Shown: positions 28,682-36,953 of the stretch, piece after piece | Layout: each line of letters begins with the position of its first letter | Position numbering within the stretch: position 1 is the stretch's first letter | From: Acidipila rosea | Lineage (GTDB): Bacteria > Acidobacteriota > Terriglobia > Terriglobales > Acidobacteriaceae | Direction of reading: 5' to 3' | Length of the DNA stretch: 64,000 nt | NCBI RefSeq assembly: GCF_004339725.1 | Contig: NZ_SMGK01000001.1 | Span: 496,001-560,000 of the forward strand | Position numbers and translations under genes: made by a program | Notes under the pieces: model-generated | What the model was told of the DNA's origin: nothing | What the model saw: the letters and a program-made list of their open reading frames with translations, nothing else | Databases searched by the model: none

Positions 28682-29788
28682 ATGGAGTTCATAAATCTCA
28701 AGGCTCAATATCAGCGGATCAAAAGCGACGTAGATGCGAGGATTGCCCGCGTCCTCGAACACGGGCAATACGTGCTTGGACCCGAGGTCGCCGAGTTGGA
28801 ATCCCGGCTAGCTGCCAGGGTTGGCGCGAAGCACTGTATCTCCTGTGCGAGCGGAACAGATGCTCTGCTGGTGGCTCTGCTGGCTCTGGGAATCGGCCCT
28901 GAGGATGAGGTCATCACCTCTCCCTTTACCTTTTTCGCGACTGGCGAAATGATCGCCTTGATAGGTGCAAGGCCTGTCTTTGTCGATATCGATCCCGTTA
29001 CATACAACATCGATCCAGAAAAACTTGAGGCGGCTATCACCCCCCGCACGCGGGCGATCATGCCGGTAAGTCTCTATGGGCAATGCGCGGATTTCGATCG
29101 AATCAACGAGATTGCCGCGCGGCATGACCTCCCGGTAATTGAAGATGCGGCACAGAGTTTTGGAGCAACCTATCGAGAGAAGCATTCAGGCAATCTCAGC
29201 ACGATAGGATGTGTCAGCTTTTTTCCGTCGAAGCCGCTTGGCTGCTATGGTGACGGAGGCTGCTGCTTCACCAATGATGATGGCTTGGCGAAGGCCATGA
29301 TGGAACTGCGTAATCATGGGCAGGACCGGCGCTATCACCACGTCAGCGTAGGAATCAACGGCCGGCTCGATACTATCCAGGCGGCTGTGCTGTTGGCAAA
29401 ACTCGAAATCTTCGACGGCGAGTTGGCCGGCCGGAATGCGGCTGCCGCCAAGTATGATGTGCGACTTGCCGGAATTGTGCAGACACCGAAAGTGCTTCCC
29501 GGCTATACGAGTCCCTACGCGCAATACACGATTGAGGTAGATGACCGTGAAGATGTGCAGGCGGCGATGACGGCGGCTGGGATACCGACAGCCGTGCATT
29601 ATCCGGTACCGCTTCACCTGCAGCCAGTGTTCGCAGATAGAGGGCAGGGAGTAGGGAGTTTCCCGCATGCGGAGCGGGCCGGACATAGAGTGCTGAGTCT
29701 GCCGATGCATCCATATCTTCAGGATGAGGAGATTGAGCGGATCGCTAGCGCAGTTCAAGGTGCCGTTTCATTGAAGACCCACGCTTAA
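28682..29788 (+). CDS. wbpE: DegT/DnrJ/EryC1/StrS sugar aminotransferase, WbpE-like
   Basis: 368 residues, PLP enzyme of the sugar-aminotransferase family. The pyridoxal lysine is in FFPSKPLGCYGDGG. Long stretches (HGQYVLGPEVAELESRLA, ISLYGQCADFD-type segment PVSLYGQCADFDRIN, NHGQDRRYHHVSVG, AVHYPVPLHLQP) agree with Pseudomonas WbpE, which aminates UDP-3-keto-GlcNAcA on the way to a diacetamido-mannuronic acid of O-antigen. The other genes of that pathway are not in the window, so the exact sugar is unsure. It follows slt by four bases and is probably co-transcribed. Confidence 0.88.
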   Translation: MEFINLKAQYQRIKSDVDARIARVLEHGQYVLGPEVAELESRLAARVGAKHCISCASGTDALLVALLALGIGPEDEVITSPFTFFATGEMIALIGARPVFVDIDPVTYNIDPEKLEAAITPRTRAIMPVSLYGQCADFDRINEIAARHDLPVIEDAAQSFGATYREKHSGNLSTIGCVSFFPSKPLGCYGDGGCCFTNDDGLAKAMMELRNHGQDRRYHHVSVGINGRLDTIQAAVLLAKLEIFDGELAGRNAAAAKYDVRLAGIVQTPKVLPGYTSPYAQYTIEVDDREDVQAAMTAAGIPTAVHYPVPLHLQPVFADRGQGVGSFPHAERAGHRVLSLPMHPYLQDEEIERIASAVQGAVSLKTHA

Positions 29789-29809
29789 ACTCTTGGCTTG
29801 ATTTCCTGA

Positions 29810-29868
29810 TTGACAAGCTTCGTTGTGGCAGGAAGAATGGCATCAAACATTTTCGCTAGGAAATGTTT
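29810..29868 (+). promoter_or_regulatory. Promoter and dyad upstream of the MerR gene
   Basis: TTGACA at 29810-29815, a 17-base spacer and AAGAAT at 29833-29838 form a good promoter. The predicted start near 29845 coincides with a perfect dyad, AAACATTT (29845-29852) and AAATGTTT (29861-29868), separated by 8 bases. The dyad could be an autoregulatory operator or a leader hairpin. Confidence 0.5.
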
Positions 29869-29883
29869 GGTGCGAGACTTGAG

Positions 29884-30399
29884 ATGCTGGACTCCTTCAG
29901 CACGCGCGAAGTAATGGAATTGACCGGCGTCTCGGCGCGGCAGTTGCAATGGTGGGATGAGCAGCGCCTTGTCGTTCCTGCACGGAGAGCACGGCAGAGG
30001 GTTTACTCCGCTGCAGATCTTGCTGAAATAACCGTTATCGATGAGCTGCGACGGCGGCGAGTTTCCCTCAAGCATGTGCGTCACGTAATGCGCTTTCTGC
30101 GGCATGAGTTGCAGGCAAGGCTGGCGGATATGTTGGTTGCTGATCCACGGAGCGCTGGCTCATTGAGAGAGAAGCAGACAGAACATCTGCTTTTCGACGG
30201 GCGCCATGTGTATCTGAAAAAGGGACCGGAGCAGGTTGTCGATCTGATGCGGAACAGCCGCCAACCGATGCTCCTGCTGTCGCTGAGCGATGCACTGAAA
30301 CCGTTGCGAGCCGATATTGAAGGTATGGTCGCCGCACGGGGAAGGAAGGCTCCTGCGAAGGCGAATTACACACAAGGAGGAAAGAGGAAGCAGGCCTGA
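29884..30399 (+). CDS. MerR-family transcriptional regulator
   Basis: 171 residues. The winged helix-turn-helix is at the N-terminus (STREVMELTGVSARQLQWWDEQ, then RVYSAADLAEITVIDELRRR). The C-terminal half has a strand region EHLLFDGRHVYLKKGPEQVV and no Cys cluster, so it is not a metal-thiol sensor of the classical kind; the tail is basic. I moved the start to ATG 29884 because the upstream ATG at 29863 lies inside the dyad and only 18 bases from the predicted transcript start, and because MerR domains begin at this point. Target genes unknown. Confidence 0.82.
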   Translation: MLDSFSTREVMELTGVSARQLQWWDEQRLVVPARRARQRVYSAADLAEITVIDELRRRRVSLKHVRHVMRFLRHELQARLADMLVADPRSAGSLREKQTEHLLFDGRHVYLKKGPEQVVDLMRNSRQPMLLLSLSDALKPLRADIEGMVAARGRKAPAKANYTQGGKRKQA

Positions 30400-30464
30400 A
30401 ATGCGCGGTGCTCCCGGCAGTGGAGCTAAACTTCAGCAGCAAGATAACCAGCGAGGAGAGAGCT

Positions 30465-30728
30465 ATGCAGGAAGAGCTTGAGACCCTGGAAGCATGGATA
30501 CCGGAGCAGATGGAGCCGGGAACAATGTTCGTGCTAGAGAACGCAGGAAAGGCGGGTGACCAGAACAATCCCTATTGGGCAGTGCTGGCGTGCCCAAGCT
30601 GCGGGTCGCTGGGACTGATAACGTTGGCGCAGTACTCGGGAGTGCAGTCGATGATCTGCGGGTCAGACAACTGTTCTTCAGAGTATTTCCTGCATGGGGA
30701 TGAGATACAGTTTCGCAAGCCGCACTAG
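30465..30728 (+). CDS. Small protein with two Cys pairs, unknown function
   Basis: 87 residues. CPSCG near residue 46 and CGSDNC near residue 68 form a possible zinc ribbon; between them is a hydrophobic stretch LGLITLAQYSGVQS. The N-terminus is acidic. I chose ATG 30465 because GAGGAGAG lies 6 bases ahead; the open frame upstream reaches 30408. It follows the MerR gene by 65 bases and ends at a strong terminator just before the flagellar cluster. I do not recognise a family. Confidence 0.65.
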   Translation: MQEELETLEAWIPEQMEPGTMFVLENAGKAGDQNNPYWAVLACPSCGSLGLITLAQYSGVQSMICGSDNCSSEYFLHGDEIQFRKPH

Positions 30729-30750
30729 CTATCAGCGAATCTTTACCTTT

Positions 30751-30780
30751 GGCTCCCAGCCTCACAAGAGGCTGGGAGCC
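30751..30780 (+). terminator. Strong intrinsic terminator before the flagellar cluster
   Basis: Arms GGCTCCCAGCCTC (30751-30763) and GAGGCTGGGAGCC (30768-30780) pair over 13 bp with an ACAA tetraloop; a T-rich tract follows. It insulates the flagellar genes from upstream transcription. Confidence 0.92.
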
Positions 30781-30820
30781 TTCGTTTCTTAGCTTTTTCT
30801 TACTCTTCGAGATTCCATGA

Positions 30821-30836
30821 TGGCAGGCTGCCTGCA
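30821..30836 (+). promoter_or_regulatory. Possible sigma-54 promoter of fliK-flgD-flgE
   Basis: The 16 bases at 30821-30836 match the -24/-12 consensus at all but two positions: GG at 30822-30823, ten bases, then GC at 30834-30835. The predicted start is near 30847, 14 bases ahead of a GTG with an ideal Shine-Dalgarno. The same bases also contain a 13-base palindrome (GCAGGC and GCCTGC), so chance is possible. Confidence 0.3.
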
Positions 30837-30860
30837 CTGGTGAGCAAGCGGAGAGTGAGC

Positions 30861-32375
30861 GTGCAATTACCAGCGACATCAGGAACTGCAGGGCCTCCAA
30901 GTACGGTACAGGCAGCCACAGCCGTCGCGGCAGGAGGTAAGACGACATCCGTACCGAGTGCACTGAGTTTCCTGGAGTTGTTCTTTAGGCAGGCAAATCC
31001 GCCGCAGACGCCTGAGCCAAACACAAAACCAGGTGCGAAGTTGGCAGGGGAGATCTTGCTCCCCAAGGGTGGCATGCCCTCTCACTTTCAGAGGAATTCT
31101 GTAGCCAGCGGCAGCACGGAATCAGCATCTTCTTCGCCGACCGCAAAGCCTGCGGCGAAACCGACAAAGAGGGAACCGGCGCGGCTGAGTGTCGTCAGTA
31201 CTGGCCTTGTTGCGCCCTATCCGGTTCCAGTGTCAGCGGAGCCTGTGGTGCATCCTGCGATCCCGCAGTCTCCTGCGGTGGTTAAATCTTCATTGATCAC
31301 ACAGCAGGCCTCAGAACCAGGAACAGCACACAGGCGGACTGTTGCTGCCGGGGATGTTGTGGCGCCAGCTTCTACTGCTTCTCCTTCCATTGTTGCTTCT
31401 TGTCATGATGAGGCACAACTGCATGCGACCGCGGCGGCTCCGGTTCTGAGTACAAAGATGACTACGTCTGAGATCGCACAAGTGGCTTCAGCCATGCCGC
31501 AGAAAGATGGGCCGCAGACTTCTTCCTCGAACATGACGCCTGTGGCAGGCTCAGACCTCACCCCTCCACTGAATGCATTCGCAACAGTGAAGGCTCCAGG
31601 GCCATCGCAGACTGCAACGCTAACTGTGCCCAGCCCGGTAGAGCAGCCATCCATCGGGCTGGCCACTACTCAGGCACAAGGGGCGACCAGCGCCAGCAAG
31701 CCAAAGGCTTCTTCCCTGGTGCAGAAGTCAACGATGAAAAGCTCAACATCCGCCATGAAAACAGAGGTTGCGCCTTTGGCGGGGCCAGCGGTTCCACTTC
31801 ACCAGAGAACACAAGCTACGCTGATCGCTCCAGTGGAGGTGGTACACGCAAGCAGCCTTCATGTTCAGCCGGCGAGCGCCTCCGCGGGCCTGACAACTGC
31901 AGTATCTATCCATCCTGCGCAGACCTTTGAGCATATGGATGGCGCGAGAATGCCGGTAACCCTGCTTTCGTCTCCTCCTCACGAGGTTTCCGTCGCGGTC
32001 TCAGATCCGCTGCACGGATACATGGAGATCAAGACGCATGCGGAAGCGGGAAGCATCAGCGCATCGCTTGCTGCCTCCACCCCAGAGGCCCACGCCAGCT
32101 TGTTAAGCCACGTTCCTGCTCTGGGTGAGTATTTGTCCGGGCACGGAGTGCAGGTTGGCAACGTCTCTGTCGAGCGAAACTTGACCGCGATGAGTGGCGG
32201 CTCACAGCATGGCGGCGGTCAACCACCACCACAGGGTCAACACCAGCCGCAGACTCCGCAGGCACCGGCTTCTATGGGCAGAGCGACTCTCGCGGAGATT
32301 CCTGCCATTGGCGAGCAGCCCGAGAGTTCTGCCATCTACAGCAGCCGCATGTCCAGCATCAGCATTCGCGTTTAG
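30861..32375 (+). CDS. fliK: Flagellar hook-length control protein FliK
   Basis: About 504 residues. Most of the protein is low-complexity Ala/Ser/Pro/Thr sequence, as in the FliK ruler region. The C-terminal block (VSVAVSDPLHGYMEIKTHAE, then LLSHVPALGEYLSGHGVQVGNVSVE) has the pattern of the Flg_hook domain that contacts FlhB and switches export from hook to filament substrates. The tail is Gln/Pro-rich. Start: GTG 30861 has GGAG 7 bases ahead and fits the possible promoter; GTG 30840 is an in-frame alternative. First gene of a fliK-flgD-flgE unit. Confidence 0.8.
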   Translation: MQLPATSGTAGPPSTVQAATAVAAGGKTTSVPSALSFLELFFRQANPPQTPEPNTKPGAKLAGEILLPKGGMPSHFQRNSVASGSTESASSSPTAKPAAKPTKREPARLSVVSTGLVAPYPVPVSAEPVVHPAIPQSPAVVKSSLITQQASEPGTAHRRTVAAGDVVAPASTASPSIVASCHDEAQLHATAAAPVLSTKMTTSEIAQVASAMPQKDGPQTSSSNMTPVAGSDLTPPLNAFATVKAPGPSQTATLTVPSPVEQPSIGLATTQAQGATSASKPKASSLVQKSTMKSSTSAMKTEVAPLAGPAVPLHQRTQATLIAPVEVVHASSLHVQPASASAGLTTAVSIHPAQTFEHMDGARMPVTLLSSPPHEVSVAVSDPLHGYMEIKTHAEAGSISASLAASTPEAHASLLSHVPALGEYLSGHGVQVGNVSVERNLTAMSGGSQHGGGQPPPQGQHQPQTPQAPASMGRATLAEIPAIGEQPESSAIYSSRMSSISIRV

Positions 32376-32386
32376 GAGAACATCAC

Positions 32387-33010
32387 ATGCATCCGACGAA
32401 CATCACTCATCCCGCCAATAAGGGCCTCTCCCCTTTAGCTCAAAAAACAACACAGCCGCAGGCAGCGTCGGCGCGTACGGCTTCTCGATCAAGCGCATCT
32501 GCAAATGCGTCATCCAGTTCCAATACGAGTGCCTCCAGCAACAGCTCAACCATCACTGCGAATGACTTTTTGACCCTGCTGGTTGCGGAGATGAAAAACC
32601 AGGATCCGACTTCTCAGCAGGATCCAAACGCTTACATCGATCAGCTTGTTCAGGTGAATAGTCTCCAGCAACTGATCCAAATCAATACAGATCTGGGGGG
32701 CACAGGGAGCAGCAGCACGGGAAGCAGTACAGGTTCCACTACAGGTGCTACCGCCGGGCGGGTCAGCGGCGCAGGCGGTGTCGCTGGTGCGAGTGCTTCG
32801 GGGACAAGCACACCGGCCAAAGCGCGGGCCGCGGCATCTGGAGAAGCGAGTCTGTCTGCAGCACAGCCGATACCCGCAGGGGCTTCCCGTACTTCATCGG
32901 CTATCAATGCAGCAAGCCGCCTGGCGCAGGCGCTTACGCCGGCAGGCACAGTGGCAAACAGTCGATACTCTTCCAACCCCACGATGTTTGAATATCGTCC
33001 ACGCAAATAA
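32387..33010 (+). CDS. flgD: Flagellar hook-capping protein FlgD, short form
   Basis: 207 residues. The conserved FlgD N-terminal motif is present at about residues 58-100: NDFLTLLVAEMKNQDPTSQQ, then YIDQLVQVNSLQQLIQIN. Ser/Thr/Gly/Ala-rich low-complexity sequence surrounds it. The usual C-terminal beta domains of FlgD are not recognisable; instead there is a flexible tail. FlgD forms the scaffold that caps the growing hook. Shine-Dalgarno AGGAG is about 11 bases ahead of the ATG. Confidence 0.85.
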   Translation: MHPTNITHPANKGLSPLAQKTTQPQAASARTASRSSASANASSSSNTSASSNSSTITANDFLTLLVAEMKNQDPTSQQDPNAYIDQLVQVNSLQQLIQINTDLGGTGSSSTGSSTGSTTGATAGRVSGAGGVAGASASGTSTPAKARAAASGEASLSAAQPIPAGASRTSSAINAASRLAQALTPAGTVANSRYSSNPTMFEYRPRK

Positions 33011-33040
33011 TTTTTGAACCCGCATTTTACGGAGGAAGCA

Positions 33041-34273
33041 ATGCCAAGTTTTTCGATCCCGCTTTCTGGGCTTGAGGCCGACTCAACGGCGCTCAATACC
33101 ATTGCCAACAACCTATCCAACATGAATACCACTGCCTATAAGGCTCAGACGGTCAACTTCAGCGATCTGTTCTATCAGCAGATCGGAGCCTCAGGCTCAG
33201 GAGATCCGGAGCAGGTTGGAGCGGGTACCCACGTAGGGTCCATCTCGACAGACTTTACAACCGGTTCGCCGAATACAACTGGAAACTCGACCAATGTCGC
33301 GCTCAACGGTGATGGCTTCTTTGCGGTGCAGCAGAACGGGGAGACAGAGTTGACTCGCGATGGAACTTTCTCTCTTGATTTGAATGGCAATCTGCAGACG
33401 CAGAGCGGACAACAGGTGATGGGATACGCCGCGACCAATGGCGTTGTGAATACCAATGCTCCTCTTTCCGGTATACAAGTTCCAGTTGGACAGGTGGAGA
33501 AGCCACAGGCGACGGCGAATATGTCAATCACGGCAAATCTCGATGCGACGGCTGCGGCTGGAACCACCGTTCCTGCACAAGTGAAGGTGTATGACTCGCT
33601 GGGCGTGGCTCACGAAGCGACCGTGACCTTCACAAAGCCAGCTGCTCCGGCAAATACTTGGAACTACAGCATCGCATTGCCGGCCGGCGATGCAACTCCC
33701 GGGGCAAACACGACCGGGACACTGACCTTTGACACGACCGGAAAGTTGATTGCGCCAGCATCGAATCCCGCAGCAACCACCTTCACCGGCCTCTCGGATG
33801 GGGCGTCGAACATGAGCTTCGCCTTTGATCTTTACGGCTCAAATAATCAACCCAGTATTACGCAGGTTGCTGGCGCATCGGCTGTGGCCTCTACCAATCA
33901 GGATGGCTTTACCAGTGGGCAATATCAAAGTGTATCGATTGGATCTGACGGAACCATCTCGGCGAAGTTCAGTAACAACCACACGCAGGTAGTCGGGCAG
34001 CTGGCGGTGGCTATGGTGACCAACGAACAGGGTCTCGATAAGCTCGGCGATGGCAACTATGCGGCGACGCTGGTATCGGGGGACGCGAGTTACGGAGTGG
34101 CCGGAACTGCAGGGCGGGGATCGATGCAGGGTGGAGCGCTGGAGGCATCGAATGTGGATATCTCAACCCAGTTCTCTGATCTGATTGTTGCGCAACGAGC
34201 CTTCGAGGCAAACTCAAAGGCCGTCACCACCTTTGATACGGTCAGCCAGGACACGATCAACATGGTGCACTAA
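33041..34273 (+). CDS. flgE: Flagellar hook protein FlgE
   Basis: 410 residues. N-terminal PLSGLEADSTALNTIANNLSN (with the rod/hook Asn motif) and C-terminal EASNVDISTQFSDLIVAQRAFEANSKAV, cited in parts, are the coiled-coil ends that build the hook lattice. LNGDGFFAVQ and ELTRDGTFSLD are typical inner segments. GGAGGAA lies just before ATG 33041, which is preferred over the ATG nine codons upstream. A terminator follows the gene. Confidence 0.95.
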   Translation: MPSFSIPLSGLEADSTALNTIANNLSNMNTTAYKAQTVNFSDLFYQQIGASGSGDPEQVGAGTHVGSISTDFTTGSPNTTGNSTNVALNGDGFFAVQQNGETELTRDGTFSLDLNGNLQTQSGQQVMGYAATNGVVNTNAPLSGIQVPVGQVEKPQATANMSITANLDATAAAGTTVPAQVKVYDSLGVAHEATVTFTKPAAPANTWNYSIALPAGDATPGANTTGTLTFDTTGKLIAPASNPAATTFTGLSDGASNMSFAFDLYGSNNQPSITQVAGASAVASTNQDGFTSGQYQSVSIGSDGTISAKFSNNHTQVVGQLAVAMVTNEQGLDKLGDGNYAATLVSGDASYGVAGTAGRGSMQGGALEASNVDISTQFSDLIVAQRAFEANSKAVTTFDTVSQDTINMVH

Positions 34274-34281
34274 ATCAGGCT

Positions 34282-34326
34282 GCGGCGGAGGGTGAATCTG
34301 CCTTCCGCTGCAATCTAAGTTTTTTC
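34282..34326 (+). terminator. Intrinsic terminator after flgE
   Basis: GCGGCGGAGG (34282-34291) pairs with CCTTCCGCTGC (34301-34311), with one bulged base and one wobble; a run of six Ts follows at about 34320. It ends the fliK-flgD-flgE unit, so the fliN-fliO genes need their own promoter; the 50 bases that follow are T-rich but I see no consensus promoter there. Confidence 0.8.
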
Positions 34327-34378
34327 TAATTTTTGCTGTTCCAATTTCGGTCATCCATCTGCACCTCATCTCTGCATC

Positions 34379-34720
34379 ATGCAAGCAGAGCCCATCCTCG
34401 CCGCTCCACCTGTCGATTCCAACGCGCCGACCATATCTTCGGCGCTTACGCTCCAGTCCACGCCGGGTCCCATTGCGGAAGACGAAGCGACGCCGGTGCC
34501 CTCGGTGTTGCGCCGCCTCCCCGTTCAACTCGATGTGCGAATTCCCGTGCCATCGTTTCAGGTGCGGGAGCTGTTATCGCTGGAGAAGGGCCGAGTCATT
34601 GAAACAGCCTGGGCACACTCCGAGGACCTGCCGCTGTGGGCCGGTGGTGTGCAGTTGGTATGGAGCGAGTTCGAGATAGTCGGGCAGAAGCTTGGCATTC
34701 GCGTAACACGCCTGATCTGA
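34379..34720 (+). CDS. fliN: FliN-type switch protein (short, SpoA domain)
   Basis: 113 residues. The C-terminal 70 residues form a SpoA (FliN/FliM C-terminal) domain: LPVQLDVRIPVPSFQVRELLSLEKGRVIET followed by a strand pair ending GQKLGIRVTRL, quoted in parts. The N-terminal 45 residues are Pro/Ala-rich. FliN rings form the base of the C-ring. A second FliN-like gene lies after fliM, so this one may serve a different position. No clear Shine-Dalgarno. Confidence 0.82.
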   Translation: MQAEPILAAPPVDSNAPTISSALTLQSTPGPIAEDEATPVPSVLRRLPVQLDVRIPVPSFQVRELLSLEKGRVIETAWAHSEDLPLWAGGVQLVWSEFEIVGQKLGIRVTRLI

Positions 34721-34749
34721 ATTCGCAGTGAAAGACCTCAGGAAGAGCA

Positions 34750-35127
34750 ATGACCTCAATGAAACCAGATCAAAAAAGCGGAGTGGGAATGCTGACAGGA
34801 TCATGGCCTTTCAGCGTGATGAGTGCAGAAAGACCGCAGACAGGGCAAGCTGCCCTTCTACGGCGGCTGGGAAAGAGGGTTCTGGCGGCCGCCGTGGGAC
34901 TGCGCTCTCGGCTTCTACTCCGGACTGCTGATAGTGAAACGGCCTTGAAGATCGAAGCCCGGGTTGCGCTGGGACCTAAAAAATCAATCACACTGGTTGC
35001 TTGCTGTGGCAGGCACTATCTGGTGGCTTCGGCAGGGGAGCAGATAGCCCCGATTGTGGAAGTACTGCCATTGAATCGGCCCGGGCGGCGCACCCGCGCC
35101 AGAAACGATGCTGAGGCAGCACAATGA
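34750..35127 (+). CDS. fliO: FliO-like protein
   Basis: 125 residues. Position directly before fliP and the stretch IEARVALGPKKSITLVACC with GRHYLVASAGEQIAPI match the FliO domain, which assists FliP ring assembly. Unusually I see no convincing transmembrane helix ahead of that domain; the N-terminal part is basic (RRLGKRVLAAAVGLRSRL). GGAAGAG precedes the ATG. The stop overlaps the fliP start (ATGA). Confidence 0.7.
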   Translation: MTSMKPDQKSGVGMLTGSWPFSVMSAERPQTGQAALLRRLGKRVLAAAVGLRSRLLLRTADSETALKIEARVALGPKKSITLVACCGRHYLVASAGEQIAPIVEVLPLNRPGRRTRARNDAEAAQ

Positions 35128-35825
35128 GCACCGCATTCCTCCTGCTTGCCAGCAGGTCTCAACCCTTCTCCATTCCGGGTCTGGACGCACACGCGACGGG
35201 CAACAATGCCGTCCCCTGGACGATTGTCTTTTCACTGACTCTGCTCACAGTACTGCCGGCGATTCTCCTCTCCATGACTCCGATGGTGCGTCTGCTGGTG
35301 GTGTTCCATTTCCTGCGTCAGGCGTTGGGCACGCAAACCGCGCCCTCGAACCAGGTGCTGATGGGGCTTGGGTTAATGATGACGTGGTTTTTAATGCAGC
35401 CGGTTCTTGTGCAGGTGGACCAGCAGGCAGTTGAGCCTTTTCGCAGCGGTCAGATCTCAGGGCTGGAGGCGATCAGGCGCGGGAGCGAACCGCCGAAGGC
35501 CTTCATGCTGCGGTATGCCCGGGAGAAGGATCTGGCACTGTTCACGGCGGCATCAATGACAGCGCGGCCGTCAAAGCCTCAGGATTTGCCGCTGCGAGTG
35601 GTTGTGCCCGCCTACATGCTCTCTGAGCTCAAAGCAGGTTTTGAGATCGGCGCCGTACTCTTCCTCCCGTTTCTGCTGGTGGACATGGTAGTGGCCTCAG
35701 TGACGACTGCGATCGGCATGTTTCAACTGCCGCCAGTAGTTATTTCGACTCCGCTCAAGATTCTGCTTTTCGTCATGGTTGATGGATGGAATCTGCTGGC
35801 GGGTTCTCTGCTGAAGAGCTTTTAG
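35124..35825 (+). CDS. fliP: Flagellar export gate protein FliP
   Basis: 233 residues with four hydrophobic segments (about 30-55, 75-95, 175-195, 205-225). Family marks are LTLLTVLPAILLSMTPMVRL, LRQALGTQTAPSNQVL and FEIGAVLFLPFLLVDMVVAS. FliP forms the pentameric core of the export gate with FliQ and FliR. Translation is coupled to fliO. Confidence 0.97.
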   Translation: MSTAFLLLASRSQPFSIPGLDAHATGNNAVPWTIVFSLTLLTVLPAILLSMTPMVRLLVVFHFLRQALGTQTAPSNQVLMGLGLMMTWFLMQPVLVQVDQQAVEPFRSGQISGLEAIRRGSEPPKAFMLRYAREKDLALFTAASMTARPSKPQDLPLRVVVPAYMLSELKAGFEIGAVLFLPFLLVDMVVASVTTAIGMFQLPPVVISTPLKILLFVMVDGWNLLAGSLLKSF

Positions 35826-35839
35826 GAAAGGAATGAAGA

Positions 35840-36109
35840 ATGGGAGCAGATCAGGTTTCAGAGTTGATGCGTCATCTCCTGCGTGAAGCGCTGATTGTCA
35901 GCGCCCCTGTGCTGCTTGTTGCCTCGCTCGTCAGCTTCCTCTTGAGCTTGCTTCAGACACTCACTTCCCTGCAGGATCAGACGCTATCCACGGTGCCGCG
36001 CATTCTCGCGGTCGTGCTGATGATTCTCGCCGGACTGCCGTGGTTTCTACGCAGGCTTGTGACCTATACCGTCGGCCTGTTTTTCGACTTTCACCGGTAT
36101 CTCGGATAG
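35840..36109 (+). CDS. fliQ: Flagellar export gate protein FliQ
   Basis: 89 residues, two transmembrane helices. LLREALIVSAPVLLVASLVS and LTSLQDQTLSTVPRILAV are the family pattern. It wraps around FliP/FliR in the export gate. AAAGGA lies upstream of the ATG, 14 bases after fliP. Confidence 0.96.
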   Translation: MGADQVSELMRHLLREALIVSAPVLLVASLVSFLLSLLQTLTSLQDQTLSTVPRILAVVLMILAGLPWFLRRLVTYTVGLFFDFHRYLG

Positions 36110-36152
36110 AAGCCGGTTCCTTTCGGGGACTATTTTGCGGAGATCACGACTC

Positions 36153-36953
36153 ATGCCTGCTTTGCCCCAACTCGACTGGCAGCATTATCTCGCCGCATGG
36201 GTACTGGTCATGTTGCGGGTGAGCGCTCTCGCTGTCTTTGCGCCCGTGTTTTCCTCCGATGCGATTCCCAAAGCCGTAAAGGTGACGCTGGTGGGAACTA
36301 CCTCTCTATTGCTCGCGCCGGTAGCGGCATCGATGACAGCGGCTCATGCCGAGATTGGGTTCGCAGCGATTCTAGGGGAGTTGGCGGTAGGACTGGTCTT
36401 TGGACTCACCCTTCTCCTGCTGGCTGAGGTTGCGCTTTTCGCCGGGCAGGTCGTCGGTCTGCAGTTCAGTTTCTCGCTGGTCAATCTGCTTGATCCTAAT
36501 ACCTCGATTCAGACTCCGATCTTTGGACAATTATTCTCGCTCCTGCTGACGACGGGCTTGGTTGTATCCGGCCTTCACCGCATTCTTCTCGAGGCTCTTA
36601 TCCGAAGCTTCGCCTCGGTGCCTGTCGGTACAGCTATCTTCAAAGGGAAGATTGCCATCTCCCTAGTCACGATGGGCAGCGGCATCTTCCTTGCGGCAAT
36701 TCAACTCTCGGCGCCGGTGCTGGCGGCAACCATGCTGGTTGAGATTGCGATTGCGCTGGTTGGCAGGCTTTCTCCCTCGCTTCCGGTCATGAACATTACC
36801 ATCCCGGCGAAGACCTTTACGGGGTATGTCGTCCTTCTCGGCTCGCTTGCTCTGTGGCCACGCTTCTTTGAGATGAGGTTTACAGCCCTGCTCGATGTGG
36901 CCCAGAGGTTGGTGGCTCAGATGGCAACCTGCGGTGGAGCGGCCATCCGATGA
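36153..36953 (+). CDS. fliR: Flagellar export gate protein FliR
   Basis: 266 residues with about six hydrophobic helices; VLVMLRVSALAVFAPVF and GQVVGLQFSFSLVNLLDPNT are characteristic. FliR completes the FliP5Q4R1 gate and contacts FlhB. I prefer ATG 36153, with CGGAGA about 9 bases ahead, over a TTG six codons upstream. The stop overlaps the flhB ATG by four bases. Confidence 0.95.
   Translation: MPALPQLDWQHYLAAWVLVMLRVSALAVFAPVFSSDAIPKAVKVTLVGTTSLLLAPVAASMTAAHAEIGFAAILGELAVGLVFGLTLLLLAEVALFAGQVVGLQFSFSLVNLLDPNTSIQTPIFGQLFSLLLTTGLVVSGLHRILLEALIRSFASVPVGTAIFKGKIAISLVTMGSGIFLAAIQLSAPVLAATMLVEIAIALVGRLSPSLPVMNITIPAKTFTGYVVLLGSLALWPRFFEMRFTALLDVAQRLVAQMATCGGAAIR

Noticed and set aside
29186..29758. 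Minus-strand open frame of 190 codons
   Set aside because: Shadow of the WbpE-like aminotransferase, whose motifs are intact on the plus strand.
32440..32990. Ser/Thr/Gly repeats in flgD as a tandem-repeat or phase-variable tract
   Set aside because: The DNA is not a perfect short repeat; only amino-acid composition is repetitive.
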